A DNA stretch of 64,000 nucleotides from contig AP026539.1 of the NCBI GenBank assembly GCA_026075535.2, positions 1,178,001 through 1,242,000 on the forward strand, given 5' to 3'. This stretch comes from Tricholoma matsutake. Its lineage: Eukaryota; Basidiomycota; Agaricomycetes; Agaricales; Tricholomataceae. This document shows positions 10,776 through 24,040 of the stretch, piece by piece; the stretch's first letter is position 1, and each line of letters opens with the position of its first letter. The notes below the pieces were generated by a model, which made no database searches, was not told where the DNA came from, and saw nothing but the letters and a program-made list of their open reading frames with translations. The translations under genes and the position numbers were made by a program.

Positions 10776-11270
10776 GAAGAACACAACTTCCCATATCAGT
10801 GTGCCTTCTCTTACTTGTGCATACATCATTGTTTCACCATGCCACATCTGATTACTCATCCTTTTGGCATGAGCTGGAAGTACTTATACATACGTAAACC
10901 ACCTTTTCTTTTGTAAGCCAATGCCAGGCCTCACCTTACAATGCGACCACCAGTGATCAAGAGGCAGTGCTCATCATTAGGACAGCTGCAACCAGACTAC
11001 TGATTGGATCTGGTTTAGTCACAATTTACATTACTCTATTTGGATGACTATTTTTAGTTACAGGCTGAATTCAGTTATATCTCCAAGATCAGGCACTGTT
11101 GGAAGGGGTATTGATCTGAAGTGCCAAATTAGGCATCTGACAAACAAACAAACAATTGACAAACAATTGACAAACAAATGAACAATTGATGAACATCATG
11201 TGATTCATCAATGCTTGGAGAAATTTTGAAGAACAAGTCAAAGAAGTGATTCATCACAGCTTTAACCATT

Positions 11271-12365
11271 ATGTCTGAACCTTCAACTTCTAATCCTGGT
11301 CCTAATCCCATTCCCACACCCATGCTAGAGGCAAAGATTGATGTGCTTACAGCACAAATGTCGCAATTAGTGTTGGTGTTGGCAGCATCACAGCCCAGAC
11401 AAGCAGAAGTACAGCCAGAGGTGGCAGGAGATAGAGATGATGAGATGGAGGAGATGGTGGAGTGGATGTTGCAGGATGATGAGACAGCAGAGAGATCTGG
11501 AAATGGAAAAGTGCACTTACCTAAGTACATGCCCCCACAAATCTTTGACAGTACCATGGAGAATATAAAATCCTTCATCAGCTCTATAGTATTGTACATC
11601 CATGGGAGGAAGCCAGAGCTTTGTACAGCTGAGTCTAGGATTATGTTTGCTCTCTCATACATCCAGGGGGGGGAAGCACAGTTCTGGAGAAATGAGGCTA
11701 TTAATCAAATTGCCACGGGAAATAAACCATTTGCAACTTTCAAGGAGTTTCTGGAGAGATTGGAGGCACAGTTTGGGGACCCTAATCCAAAGGCAACAGC
11801 CAATGCTAAATTAAAGACCATGTGTCAAGGTTCCTTAATGGTGGATGAATTTATTTTGCAATTCAAAGCAGAAGCTTCGCAAACAGATATGGGAGAAGCT
11901 GCATTGGTAGAGTTTTTGAAAGCAGGATTAAATCCCTCTTTATTCAAGTCTATCTACTGACTCTCTTCCATGCCAGAGAAGTTGGATGAGTGGTATAATT
12001 GGGTGATGTGCCTTGACCAGCAATATCAGCAGGAACAGGTGGAGTCAAAGTTGATGTACAGAAGTAGCAAATTTGGAAAGCCATCAGGAGGAAAGTCTGG
12101 GAAAGGAAAGGTGCCTGAGGTGCAAGCTCCAAGGGCACAGCCACCAGCCATGGCAGTGACACCTATAGTAGTGGAGTCAGCAGCACCAGATGCTATGGAG
12201 GTTGACCAAGCTGGGAGACAAGCCCCACTTAAATGTTTTAACTGTGGGCAGTTAGGAAACATTGCTAGGAACTGTAGGCAGAAAAGAAAGATTAGGGAAG
12301 CTACAATTGAGGAAGTGAAGATGGAGGAAGGCAAGCAGAAGAATTTTGTGGAAGAGTCCCAGTGA
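11271..12365 (+). pseudogene. Gag of the Ty3/gypsy element, one nonsense codon
   Basis: A single frame of 364 codons broken by TGA at 11958-11960 (CGA would restore Arg in SIYRL-type sequence). The N-terminal half is a retrotransposon gag (FWRNEAINQIA, FKEFLERLEAQFGD). Near the end, CFNCGQLGNIARNC is a CCHC zinc knuckle whose His is replaced by Asn, so nucleic-acid binding would be damaged. Gag would package element RNA in the cytoplasm. Confidence 0.8.
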
Positions 12366-12499
12366 AGGTTTCCCCATTGGTGACCCAGAATCATTATAAT
12401 GTATTAGTATCTGAGGAAACCAAGAGTATATCAGAAAGGGAAATCAAGGAGGAGTACAACCATTGTGAGGCAGTATTTCTGAAAACCCCTAAATTCTTT

Positions 12500-12630
12500 A
12501 TTTGCTCTGCATGAATAGAACCTGAAATCACCTTGACTATAGGCTTGAAGACAGTGGACACACATGCAGTGATTGATGTGGAGGTGTTGCTTGGTAGCGG
12601 TGCTACAGGATTATTCATTAATCAGTCTGT
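12500..12630 (+). pseudogene. Aspartic protease remnant of the Ty3/gypsy element
   Basis: The frame gives IDVEVLLGSGATGLFIN around 12572-12622. The family has DSGAT at this place; here the catalytic Asp codon is GGT (12593-12595), giving Gly. The homology stops at about 12630, where the foreign block begins. Confidence 0.7.
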
Positions 12631-12639
12631 ATGTTGTGC

Positions 12640-13585
12640 ATTGTCCAACTTGTCACTATTAGTATTAGCTCTGGCAGTGCCCCTGCCAAAATAAATTCCA
12701 AAAATAGAATAGCAACCTTTTTGCTTCTTTCTATTTTTAAACTTCACATTGCCATTCCACTGGAGCTGTGCTACTGTACCCAACCCCCCCTCTCCAATCG
12801 TTCACCAGTCATGTGGCCCTTGTTTTTTTTTTCTTTTCCTGACCCACCTGTCCACCTCTCCAACCGTTCACCAGTCATGGGGCTGGTGTTTTCCATGACC
12901 AGGTCCTTTGTGCCATTTTGGTACTGGCAGCACCTGCCAAACTTTGTCCTGTGTAAACATAATGTGGCTGAGAACATGCTATGCGACTTACACAAAACCC
13001 ACAGGCTAGTTGTGCAGGGAGGAGTTGTATTTATTTACATTTTGAAGCCATTGTCCAGAATTCATTTCACATTTTACACACATTATTAAGGTCTACAAAC
13101 TGTAAGACAAAAGAAATTTAAAAGAACAACTGGACAAAATCTTCTCACAATTTTTGTTGCTATCGAAAGTGTGTGTTAGGGTTAGCAGACACACCAGTCA
13201 TTGAGCTGATCTTATCTAGTACTACTGACATCTTGTGTAAATATACTAAAACTTAAATACTGTACACAATTTGGGTGAACGGGGTGCTTGAGGAAGGTCT
13301 AACAGCCAGGATATTATTCTTTATGAGCGCAATTGTCATTTTGGAGGGGGACCAAAGAAAAGCAAATAGGACAGAGTGCATGGGTCACACCATCATTTCT
13401 TGACATTCAAGTTTGCTCAATCTAGTCAAACAGATTTTGCATGGCTTGATCACAAGGAGAGGGATATTCTTATTGATGTACTCTCTCACTATAGCAATCC
13501 TGTGCTATGATGTCAACCTAGAATATTCCTCTTTAAGCCAACACGACTTATCTCCCTGCTTGACCAAACACCTGCTCCATAATGA
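12640..13585. other. Left part of the foreign block in the gypsy element
   Basis: No conserved frame. A direct repeat of about 25 bp (core CGTTCACCAGTCATG) occurs at about 12796 and 12866. Confidence 0.4.
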
Positions 13586-14541
13586 TCAGAATCCTCCATT
13601 GGGAGGTCGACATATTGAACATGTTTGCTCTGGCAGGAGGGGCAAGGGCAGTATGTTGCTGTGCAAAAACATCAATAAAGGCCACACTGCACCTGAAGGC
13701 AGTGCAATACTGACCATGTTTGGATCTCCCAGTAAAAATGACTGCATTACAATATTGAACACGGCCCAGATCACAGAAAGCATGGAAAATGCCAAGACAA
13801 ATACTGCTGCCATGGCTTGCCCCAATGGTTGGCATTTATATTCCAATGCAAGATAGAGGGTCATAGGGACAGATGTTAAATTTGAGAGATCGCCTTTGCC
13901 AAGATTTCCCATGAGCATTTGTGCCGTGTTAGTATTGCAATCAGGCCAGTCCTGTTTGGCAATCGTTGCATTGAATTCTGTGGGTGAGCTGTAGATCTGA
14001 TTTGGGTAGAGGATGCCTAGGTCCAGGGAAATAGCATGGTAGAAGGCATCTCAGAGGTTATTTACAGCCAAGTCAAAAGTGGGCAGTGCATTATCAAAGC
14101 TCATTGGACCTGATATCACAAATGAATATGACAGCTTCACATGGTGTAAATCAATCAGCTTACCAATACTCATGAACTGGTGGGGTAGAGATGTACTGTT
14201 AATGTTGCCTAAAACCCAACAATCTAATGCTCTAAACTGGACAACATCATTGATGCATGGTAGGGGTGCCTCAGTCCAGTTCTGAACCAAAGTTTGAACC
14301 TAAACCTTTTGGAACCAGTCCAAAGTTTGGTCCAAGGTTCAATGGCTGTGCAGAACCAGACCACAAGTCCAGTTCTGGGTTCGGGCAGGGCACAAAATCT
14401 CAGAACCGTCTTGAACCTGGTTTGAACCAAACTTTTGTTATGAGTATGCATACGGAAGAGTCTTGATTTGTTTGGCAAGGCCATGTGTACAATAGTTTGG
14501 AAGCACAAGACCTTGTTGCAAATTGTCAGCAAACCCATCAA
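13586..14541 (-). pseudogene. Fragment of an apparent host membrane-protein gene, antisense inside the gypsy element
   Basis: On the minus strand one frame runs from 14290 to 13586 with a single stop, TGA at 14051-14053 (CGA fits). The N-terminal part has RALDCWVLGNINSTSLPHQF and KLIDLHHVKLSYSF stretches, then a hydrophobic segment VFVLAFSMLSVIWAVFNIV typical of a membrane anchor. The general architecture (long extracellular-like part followed by one or more membrane helices) resembles a multigene family of Agaricomycete membrane proteins of unknown function (recalled, not searched). An upstream piece (GLLTICNKVLCFQTIVHMAL, 14470-14541) appears to be an earlier exon, separated by a GAACC-rich stretch at 14270-14420 that may be a small insertion. 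Function unknown. Confidence 0.5.
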
Positions 14542-14874
14542 GTATGATCATCTAGTCAGAGGCATGGTTGTGATAGTGGGCACTGGAATTTGTGTTGCCA
14601 CCACTATTGCTGCCTGAGTTATCCTTCAACATCATCTTGGATCTCAACCACTGTTAAAGAGAGCTCATCACTTCTCTTACTCTTGCCAATGACCACATCA
14701 CTGCTGGCCTTCTTTACGTGGTCAGCACATTTTTTTTAGTGGTCTTCACGTCCTTCCTTCAGCATTTCTTCTCAACTCTCAGTTCAATACAGATCTTGTC
14801 CATGTGAAGCAAATTACACTTGTAAGGCTTAGCTTGGACTGTTGCCAAATCTACATCATGTCTTACCATTATTA

Positions 14875-15550
14875 CTATCACTTACCAAGTGTTTTACCAT
14901 GGGTACTAGTGTTTCACCACCATACTGATAACACTTTCTAAGCGCCAAAACCTCTCCAACCATCTTCAAATTGACGATCTGAGAGGTTATAGGTATTACA
15001 AACATTCCTTTGATTTTTCCCTGATTTTCAGTTGAGGTCAAGGTTGGTAAAAGCTACATTATGAGGGGTGAATCACATATTTCTGACATTGAGATATAAG
15101 GAGTGAACCAATCCTTCCCATTTTTTTCTCAAAGCAATAATATCTATCTCCCATAGACTGAGAGTAGTTTCACCATGATCATAGAGCAGTTTGTGGTTTT
15201 CTGCTCACCATGACACTTCATGGACTGAATCTAAACACCGACAAGTGTGCTATCTTGGGCAAACTTGATCAACAAATGTTTTTACAAAAATGTACTTCGG
15301 CTTGTCAGATGCCAATGTCGGATCACAGAATTCTGCATTACTTTTGTGTGACATGGTGGTGAAAGACTAGGTACTTTTTGACATGGGGGCTCATCGCTGC
15401 TTCATCCTCACCTTCAATTGAGATAATTAGATTTTCCAGAAGTAATGAAGCCTATCTTTTGAACTATATATGCCATCAGTTTAATTTTGTAGTCAATGTG
15501 GTGTAATTTAGTAATCAATAAATTGTGGTGAAACACTTGGTAAGTGATAG
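14875..15550. mobile_element. Second TA-flanked MITE-like foldback element
   Basis: The left end CTATCACTTACCAAGTGTTT is matched on the opposite strand at the right end (15531-15550), and TA dinucleotides lie directly outside at 14873-14874 and 15551-15552. A second pair of inverted motifs, AGTGTTTCACCACCAT near 14909 and its inverse near 15356, lies further in. No ORF of note in the 676 bp. The TA duplication is only two bases, so chance cannot be excluded for that part. Confidence 0.6.
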
Positions 15551-15954
15551 TACTGGACAGCACTGGCAATGTTTGGGGTCTGATCAACCTGTTCATTCAG
15601 ATTTTAGCTGGCCAAAATGTTGACACTTGACATTGCAGATCATTGTAGTAATTAGGTACAGAAATAAAACTATAAAAGGTAAATGAAAGTGGAATGAAGA
15701 TGCCGGTACTGAGCCTTCAAAACGGGCAATGCCATCGATGCGGAGGCCAAGGCAGATGGGAAAACATGATCAACCACATGACTGACACATCATGTGGGTA
15801 GTGTGTCTTTGTCAAGGAGAATTGTGCAATCTGGAAAGTAAAGATATCAAATAGAAAGTTAGCACAACAAAACAAGAAAGAAAGCAGGTGCATATCAAGA
15901 ATGTATGATGACACAAGGTTATGACAGGGTAAGTGAAGAATTCCCCAAATGGTA

Positions 15955-17950
15955 AGGATGCTGAGTTCCACTCACCACCCTACCACAGTGAAAGGGAGTA
16001 GTGTGGAGGTGGGGGAAACAGCAGCAGACAGCATTTAAGGAGTTGAGAAGGAAGTTTGTGGAGGGACCAATATTAGCCCCAGTAGATTTCACACATCCCT
16101 TACGAGTGGAATCAGATGCATCCAACTTTGCTACTGGAGCAGTATTATCAATGCTGTGCAAAGATGACAAATGGCATCCTTGAACATATTTATCCTGAGG
16201 ACTGAATGATGTGGAAAGGAATTATGATGTGCAAGACAAAGAGATATTGGGAATAATACAAGCACTGGAGATATGGAGGCATTACCTGGAGGGAGCGATA
16301 CATCAGATTGAGATCTGGATGGATCCCCAGAATCTGCAATACTTCAAAGTTCATGTCCTCCAAAAAGTTTAACTGCTGACAAGTGCATTGGGTGCTATTC
16401 CCATTGTGTTTCAATTTTCACCTGATCAATAAAGTGGGAAGCTTAATGAGGAGAGCAGATGCATTATTGATGTATTGATCACAAAAGGGGGGTGGAGGAG
16501 GACAATACAAATGTTATGCTACTCAAACCCAAATACTTTGGCATTTGCACTATGCATCAAGAGCATCTATCAATAGATAGTTCAGAAATGGAAATGTTGT
16601 CTAAAATTAGACAATGCTCAGAAATGGATGATGAGGTAGTGGAAACCATGATAGCCTTGAAGAGAGAGAAAAAGGGTAGTATTAAAGGAGATGAATGGGT
16701 TGAGGAACAAGGGTTGGTGTTATTCCAAGGGAAGGTGTTTGTACTGAGAGATCAGGGTTTGCAAAGAGAGATTGTCCAGTTACATCATAATACACTGGCT
16801 GCCAGACATCCAGGAAGATGGAAGACATTGGAGTTAGTGATGAGAAATTATTGGTGGCCCAGAATTTCTAAATTTGTGTTTGGATATGTGGATAGATGTG
16901 ATACATGCATGAGGGGGAAGAAATGTCCAGAGAAACCTGCAGGGAAATTAATGCCAAACACCATACTGAAAGTGCCATGGTGAGACATATCCATAGATTT
17001 TATTATGGGATTACCTGAGGCTCAGGGATAAAATGCTATATTTGTAGTATGCAACCACTTGACCAAAGAGGTCCATATTATTCCTACCACTATGGAAACC
17101 TCATCATTAGGATTCACACACCTCTACCTAAATCAGGTATGGCAGCTACATGGATTACCTGATACCATTATCTCTGATCACAGACCACAATTCACTTCTG
17201 TGTTTATGCAAGAACTTAACAACATATTGGGTATTCAGACCAAATTATCTATGGCATACCACCCCCAGATAGATGGGCAGATGGAAAGAGTGAATTAGGA
17301 GTTGGAGCAGTACTTACACACGTTTGTGAACTACTGACAAACTGACTAGCCCGAGTAGCTGGCAATTGCCAAGTTTTCCCACAATAGTAAATTCCACTCA
17401 GCTACCTAAATGTCACCCTTCTTTGCTAATTACAGGTATCATCCTTGCATGGGAATAGAACTCTAAGGTACAATCAGTAGCAGACTTCATATCTAAGATG
17501 CAAAAGGTACAGACATAAGTGGAAGCAGCATTAGCAAAAGCATGTGATGATATGATGCACCATGTGGATCATACTTGAGCTCCCACTCCAGAGTACAGTG
17601 TCAGTGACTTGGTATGGCTAAGTATTAAGGATCTCTATATTCCACAACCTTCTAGGAGGCTCACAGAGAAACAAGTTGGCCCATATGCAATTTCTAAAGT
17701 AATTTTGCCTAATGTGGTAGTACTAAATTGCCCCAATCATTCAAGATTAATCCCAAGATGAATATCTCCCACCTCCCCTACCACCCATCCAGTATTCCTG
17801 GCCAACAAACTACTCCACAGGGTCCAATAACTATAGAAGGTGTTCCAGAATATGTAGTCAAAGAAATTCTAGATTTCTGCTTTCGACAAAATAAATTGGA
17901 ATTCCTAATTAAGTGGAAAGACTATATCAACAAAAATAATTCATGAGAGT
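15955..17950 (+). pseudogene. RNase H, integrase and chromodomain of the Ty3/gypsy element
   Basis: After the foreign block, the Ty3 RNase H-like region appears at about 16000-16440 (FKELRRKFVEGPILAPVDF, VESDASNFATGAVLS). The integrase follows: HHCC zinc finger with HHNTLAARHPG and CDTCMRGK (16780-16915), core with DFIMG (about 16996), Asp at 17175-17177 in SDHRPQF and Glu at 17284-17286. The chromodomain (VPEYVVKEILD, FLIKWKDY) is at 17843-17925. At least ten stops or frame breaks occur, so no enzyme can be made. Chromodomains direct such elements to heterochromatin. Confidence 0.8.
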
Positions 17951-18116
17951 GTGAGGAGAATTGTAAGTGAGTACATAATGTGATTGCCCAATTCTTTAAA
18001 CATAATCTAAATGCTCCACATCACATTGTGAGAATGGTGTATGAGGGGATGAAATTCCTGCCTTTACAAAATTTCATGGAGGGGACAAATACAATATTTT
18101 TTCACCTGGAAGCCAA

Positions 18117-18134
18117 GGCATCAAAGGGGGGTAA
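18117..18134 (+). promoter_or_regulatory. Polypurine tract of the Ty3/gypsy element
   Basis: AAAGGGGGGTAA immediately before the 3' LTR fits the plus-strand primer used in reverse transcription. Confidence 0.65.
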
Positions 18135-18517
18135 TGTCAAGCCCATTACATAATAAAATTTCATTTTTATTTTATTACATCAAATTATGCTGAATTAGGC
18201 TACAAGTGCAAGGCATGAGAATCTTATTTCACACACATCAATATGTATGTGCATGTATGCACATGTTGGTTGTAACAATGTACAACATATGTAACATAGT
18301 ATATAAACTTAAAATATATGCCTAGGGGACCCCAGTTGTGTTCTCTTGGGTATTCCACCTACCATTGTGGTGCAAAACACCTTCCTCAACCAACTAAACT
18401 ATAAATAGCCCCTCACATCAAAACCATCAATTCCCCCATGTGTGCATATCCTTCCCCCATCTTGTAGAGAGAACACACATGGTCTTAGCTAACAGATAAG
18501 TAGGTGTTATCCTAACA
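18135..18517 (+). repeat. 3' LTR of the Ty3/gypsy element
   Basis: 383 bp, starts TGTCAAGCCCATTAC and ends ATCCTAACA. It differs from the 5' LTR by many substitutions and small indels, which implies an old insertion. Confidence 0.85.
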
Positions 18518-20179
18518 CTGACTTTGCATTCCAACTCCATGTTGGAATTTCATAGGAATTTACTCAGAATTTACTAGTAATTTGTTGGGACAAGACCACA
18601 TGGCAAATTCTGATAGGCATTTGATTGGACTCCTAGGACTTGTATCAGAGTAGTAGGAGTCTGATCATAAAACTTGGACTCGTAGGACTCCAATAGGAAT
18701 AAGGAGGGAGTGAAAAGTACTGTAGCTAAGATAGTCATCATTCATACTCAACAAGATCAGGTGATGTTGCTTTTCTTGTGATGCATCACATGCATCATTG
18801 TCAAAATTATGTGCATTGATGTGCTTGGAGTCAATTTCAGGAAGAATTCAGAATAAATATCATTAATTGTATGACACTAGATAGATATAGCATTTGTTCT
18901 ATCAAAAGAAGTCAGGAGTGTCTTAGGAATAACATGGTGACCCTTATATTTTTTGCAATTAGACTCACATTTTCCTTTTCCTCCAAATGCTCATGCTTGC
19001 ATTTCTTGCTATTACTAGCAGCCCAACTTCCTAGATTGGTCAAAAACTTCATTTTCTTGAGCTGAGGCATTGTACACAATGTGTTCTGCTTTTTGTCAGC
19101 CTAGACTTGGCTGGTGGCTAAATATAGATACTAAAAAATTAGACTCCTCTTTTGATACTGACAAATAGAAAATCCAACCCCAAGGAATTGAGTTTTTTCA
19201 CTTTCTGCTCAATTCCTCAGGCCCAGATTTGATGAAAAGTCATTTGTTTCAAAGTTTTTTTGTATTTCTCAATCTGTCACAAAAAGTGACACTTTCATCA
19301 TGCAATCCTATTGAGTATGATTCAATGAATGATGACTATCTTATTGGAGTAAGGTAGATCTCATTCAGAATTAACTTGATCATGTGAAATGGGCGACATT
19401 CTCCAAATCATAATTACTAGATGACACCTCAAGAATTGGGGCCTACACAGCCAGAGCTTTATTTGTGTCTTACCTACAATTTGTAAATTTCAGTTAAATC
19501 TGAAACTGATTTAAGTAAATTTCAATACAAACTGAAGTCTGCTTTGAAATGAAATTGTTTGCATGTGATTTGAGATCAGACTCAAGCTGAGCTTGAAACT
19601 GTTGGAACACGTGTTCAACTCAATCTGCTGGCACTGCAGCCATGCTTATCAATAGTAGTGATAATTGAGTTCAATCGACATTTTGATTCAACTATGCATG
19701 AGGATGACTGTACCAGTACTCCTAGGACTGCCATCGATTCTCTCAGCCATTAGTTTCATACCATTACTCTGCTATAAAATTTTCCTATCCATCAATCACA
19801 ACTTTGCAGAACATATTTTCCTGCTGCCTTTTATGCCATTCTCATCCTCCCAAGACCTAAATTTCCAATGCTGACCTATATGAATACCCCTCAGATGAAT
19901 CTACTGTCTCACCCTCCTCAGTGTGCTCCACCTGGATGTCCAAGGACTGACAATGTCTACACCTTCTTTTCAGAATTCAATTGGTGATACCATCTTAATA
20001 TTGCTAGCTTTTGAAGATCTCATCTTTCATCTCATTCAGTATGGCAAGCAGGCAACAGGCTGAACAAAAACAAATGAATGTGCTAAGTGTGTAAGGATAA
20101 CATCTGGTGTGACATTGGCAGTGCACTTTGACATGAGAGTGCTCAGTCCCATCAGCAAAATGTTCAGCATTTCCTGGCC
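18518..20179. other. Noncoding stretch between gypsy and Plavaka-like copy
   Basis: AT-rich. A 38-bp segment (19362-19401) recurs inverted at about 45709-45747 with one change. GGACTCCTAGGACT-like units recur at 18630-18700. I see no gene. Confidence 0.45.
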
Positions 20180-23100
20180 ATGAGAGATGAATCTACATCT
20201 GTGCCTGCTTCTTCTGCCACCTATGTCCCCACAGATGTCCAAGGGCCACTGATGGAAGTCCTCCATGACTTGCAGAACCCACAATATATCCATTCTCCTC
20301 CTCCACCTGAAGCTCCTCAGATGGAATTGGACTATGATATGATTGCCCCTGACCTAGAGGATCTCCCTGCTGTGATAGATCCAGTTGCAGGACTTGCACT
20401 GACATTGCAAGACTGGCTACAAAATGGTCCTGAAACAGTGCCCTCTGATAAAAGCAGTGATGATGAGGATTTTCAATTTGCCCATAGTCACAATGCACAT
20501 GAAGGTAATGATGTTAGAGTAATATGTGAACCTCTCGCTCAGGCTATTTCATAGATGACAATTTATTGTTTGGCACCCATCAAATTTGCACTACTCATGT
20601 GAACCATGAAGCTGGCACTGATCCTAATTGGTATCCCTGGACAGAGAAAGCAGTTTGTGCACTTTTTTTTGGCAAGTAATGGTTTTCTTAAAATGGTGTC
20701 TAGACATGCATATTAGACATCCTTCAGCATCTACCATGTGCCATCTTCTCTGATGAACAAAGGAGAGTCATCTTATGGGGAATGGAGGTTTTCAGCATTA
20801 ATGGGCTACCCTTGGTCAAAGTCATGAAGGATATTGACCAACTACATCAAGGAGCTTTTGGACAGGTGTACTATGTCAATGATCTGGGTAAGCTGATTGC
20901 TCAGGTGCATCCTTATTCACTCTTCTTGACATGGTAATCTTAACAATAATATGTATTAGGAAATGGCAAATCCCTGGGTTAGAAAACATATCCATCATTT
21001 TCCTGAAGACTCTGGTGAGTATCCTGGGCAATGTTGGCAAGCACAACATTGGCTTTGTGATCTCGACCCGATGCTAGCAACACTGATGGTTCATGTTGGG
21101 CACCAAGATTACTATGTTTTTGAACCTGCAAAATTATGTGATGGAACTGTTATCATTCCTGAGCAGTGGTTTACATGAAAAATTCATGGCCAAGATGTCT
21201 ACTTTGCGAAGGCTTGGCATACACATTCCATTATTGGTGACAATGGCCAGCATGGTTATATAGTGCTTGGATATGACTCCCTGGAGGTCTCTGTGGGTGA
21301 GCTCCTGCTATCAATGCCTCAATTACTATGAACTTACAAGTCTGATGATCTTCCTGACCCATGAGCAATCATTGGTGGGCATTTATCTGTCCATATGGCT
21401 ATTGAGATACTAATGAGCAACGATGACAAGGTATCATCAAAGCGCTGGACTATGGTATCTGCCCATGGACTCTTACCAAACCTGCTAGAGAAAATTGTTA
21501 CTGTGAGCTGGCTAATAGACACCATGTGGTGTCATTGATGATTTGGCTTTATTGTGATGACACATCTGGGAGTGTCTCTAAGAAGTGGAACAAGCACAAT
21601 TCTTTTTTATTTACAGCAGCAGGACTGCCATGATTTATGGCTCAACAAGAAAGCAATGTTCACTTTTTGTCAACATCAAACATTGCTCCACCCCTGGAGA
21701 TGCTGGATGGAATTGTGATGCAACTAGAGTATGTAGATAATGTTATATCCCTGCATTCCATTTGTCAGATGGTATTGAAGGGGAAGTTCTTTTGTCAGAA
21801 CTGCTGGGTGAAGGGTTCAGATGCTGCTGACCAGGAAGGTTTGCCAGTTCATGGTGATGGCGGTAATACAAGCAATGCAAGTGTTTGCTCAACCACATCA
21901 GAACAATCTCAGCAAACCATGGGGGGGAAGAAGAGACATCAAAAACATAAGGAGACCCTTCAAGAGTTGGTTGAGCATGCCCACCAATTTCTTGGTGTAA
22001 GTCGGGATTTGTCATTGTCTCAGTAAACTAAAATCTGATTATTTGTAGGTGAATGCACCACAACAAAAGGATGAGACCATTCAAGAGCTCAAATCAATGT
22101 TCCAGGATGCAATCAACCCAGGTGGCAAGACTCAGTACAATGCAGCGAAGACTAGAACAGGTCTCAAGGACAATTTTCTTGAGTTTTTGACTGAATGTAT
22201 CTTCTCAGTCCAGAGCAAACATCAAGGTTCGAGCACCACTAAAGAAACTGCTGTGAAGGATTTCATCCATATGTCCATCCCCCAGGATCCATTCAGCCTG
22301 GTATGGAGAATCAAAGGTAAGTTTTGTCATCATTATGGCTACCTGTGACTGAGGTAGATTTATGCAGGTCTCAATCCACACCAAGATATGCACATAGAGA
22401 TTCTCCATGTCATCCTGCTTGGTTTTGTGAAATACCTGTGGCATGATGTAATCTCTTGGCTATCAACTGAACAGAAATCTTTGCTGGTGACATGCCTCAA
22501 TTCTATTGATGTCTCTGGTCTGGGTTTCTCGCCTCTAGCTGGACAAACTTTGGTCCAGTTTGCTGGCTCACTCACTGGTCATGATTTCTGTGCCATCAGC
22601 CAAGTTGCACCATTTGTGCTGTATGACTTAGTCCCTAGTGAAGGCTTTGAAACATGGCTCGCTCTGTCTGTGCTCGTGCCACTGATTTGGCAACCCATGA
22701 TCATTCAGCTGCCACAGCATCTGGTATGTTGACAATTCTGATTAGCAAATGACCTCACCACCGACAACATCCATTTTCAGCATAGTTTAGAGCAAGTGAT
22801 CAATTATTTCCCAAGTTGCACAGCTCGGTGGACTCCACAATGGTTCAATAAGCCAAAATTCCATATCATTCATCATCTTCTGGCACATATTCATCAGTTT
22901 GGACCAGCTATATTATTTGCAACTGAAAATTTCAAGTCCTTCAATGCTGTAGTTTGTGATCATAGTGTACACTCCAATTGCAAGGCACCATCTTGTGATA
23001 TCAGATGGGGGATGGCTTGCTGTAACCATATCCTGCACCTTCTAAGTTCTCTCTGGTGGCTTTTTTATGCCATGACCATTCACCAACAACACATTGTGAA

Positions 23101-24040
23101 CATCATTATGATACAGTGATAATGCCAATGATTGGCATTCTGCTGGTCCAAATGTCCTTGCCCTCTGCCTACCGTCAATTACTCGCCGTAATGTGATTGC
23201 AGACTAGCTGGGGTTCCTCTTGCCTGAGGATGAGCCAACTCCTGGTGAGCCAACAGTTTCTTTATTTTTTCTACATTCTGACTATCTTTTCAAGCCACTG
23301 CAGGTTGAAGGGTTGCTTCCAATCAACCATGGACTTCTACACAATCCGGGCGACATGTACCATTGGATGGTGTCATTTCAAATGTGGCACAGCGACACTT
23401 CAATCTCTACAACTCCATGACAAGTGCAAATGGGGAAGTCTGCACAGTGAATACATTTGTCCTTGTCTCTGAGGTTGGATCACCAAATTCTCTTCCTCCA
23501 ATTGGCCATCTCAGTGAGATTTTGCAAGTCACTTCTTTGTCACATGCAGACCAGGGTGTAGCAGATGTGTTACTTGAAGAATTCATAATGCCTGGCTTAA
23601 TGATGCCCTATTGTCTAGCAGCCCTTCAATGTAGTGGCTGGCACATTGTGAATGCAAAAGTGCAGTGACTTATTTTATCATTAGAAATTGATAATTTATT
23701 GCATCATAAGGATATTATATGCAGTGTGAATGTTCAACACAACTGTGCTGCCCATTGGTGTGACAACAAAGGTTCTCAGAGAGTATATCAAGAGTGAGAA
23801 GCAACCAATCACACTCGGGCCAGTATCCAGCATTTTATTCCTGATGATCTCATTCTGAATACAGCACAAATGAGGGATGCTGTGCATGTTCAGCACTTTT
23901 GTGTCCCCTCACAACCTTTGGATTGTGAACGAGCCAGTCTGGAGGGTGCAACCAAGGAGATTGATGCACAGAAGGCAAAAGATCAAGTGAATGAAGATGG
24001 TGCATCATCCAATGCCAGTTGCAAGTGAAAGCAGCCCCTA
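20180..24040 (+). pseudogene. Plavaka-like DNA transposase, many frame breaks
   Basis: Conserved stretches appear in order on the plus strand: an N-terminal linker ending WYPWTEKAVC (about 20628), ILWGMEVFSINGLP (20775), HQGAFGQVYYVNDLGKLI (20848), WQAQHWLCDLDPML (21030), SNIAPPLEMLDGIV (21679), KGKFFCQNCWVKGSD (21778), GLNPHQDMHIEILHVILLG (22370), FNKPKFHIIHHL (22842), GPAILFATENFKSFNAV (22902) and NTAQMRDAVHVQHF (23858). This order is that of Plavaka-type transposases of Agaricomycetes. Some stretches are separated by small introns (for example around 22030 and 22315); several in-frame stops (TGA, TAG) and a deletion near 21720 show it is dead. Confidence 0.75.

Larger units (their letters stand above)
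10374..18517 (+). mobile_element. Ty3/gypsy LTR retrotransposon (chromovirus), defective
   Basis: Two direct LTRs enclose gag, protease remnant, RNase H, integrase and a chromodomain in Ty3 order. The reverse transcriptase is absent: about 3.3 kb of foreign sequence (12640-15955) replaces it. Many stop codons occur. The five bases outside the LTRs (CCAGC left, CTGAC right) do not match, so the ends do not prove a simple insertion. The left LTR cuts the remnant of the CACTA fragment at CCACCAGC. Confidence 0.85.

Noticed and set aside
12631..13089. 152-codon plus-strand frame in the foreign block
   Set aside because: No conserved pattern, contains a direct repeat and a T-tract; likely chance.
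10350..18530. Target duplication for the gypsy element
   Set aside because: CCAGC and CTGAC outside the LTRs do not match, so I do not claim one.
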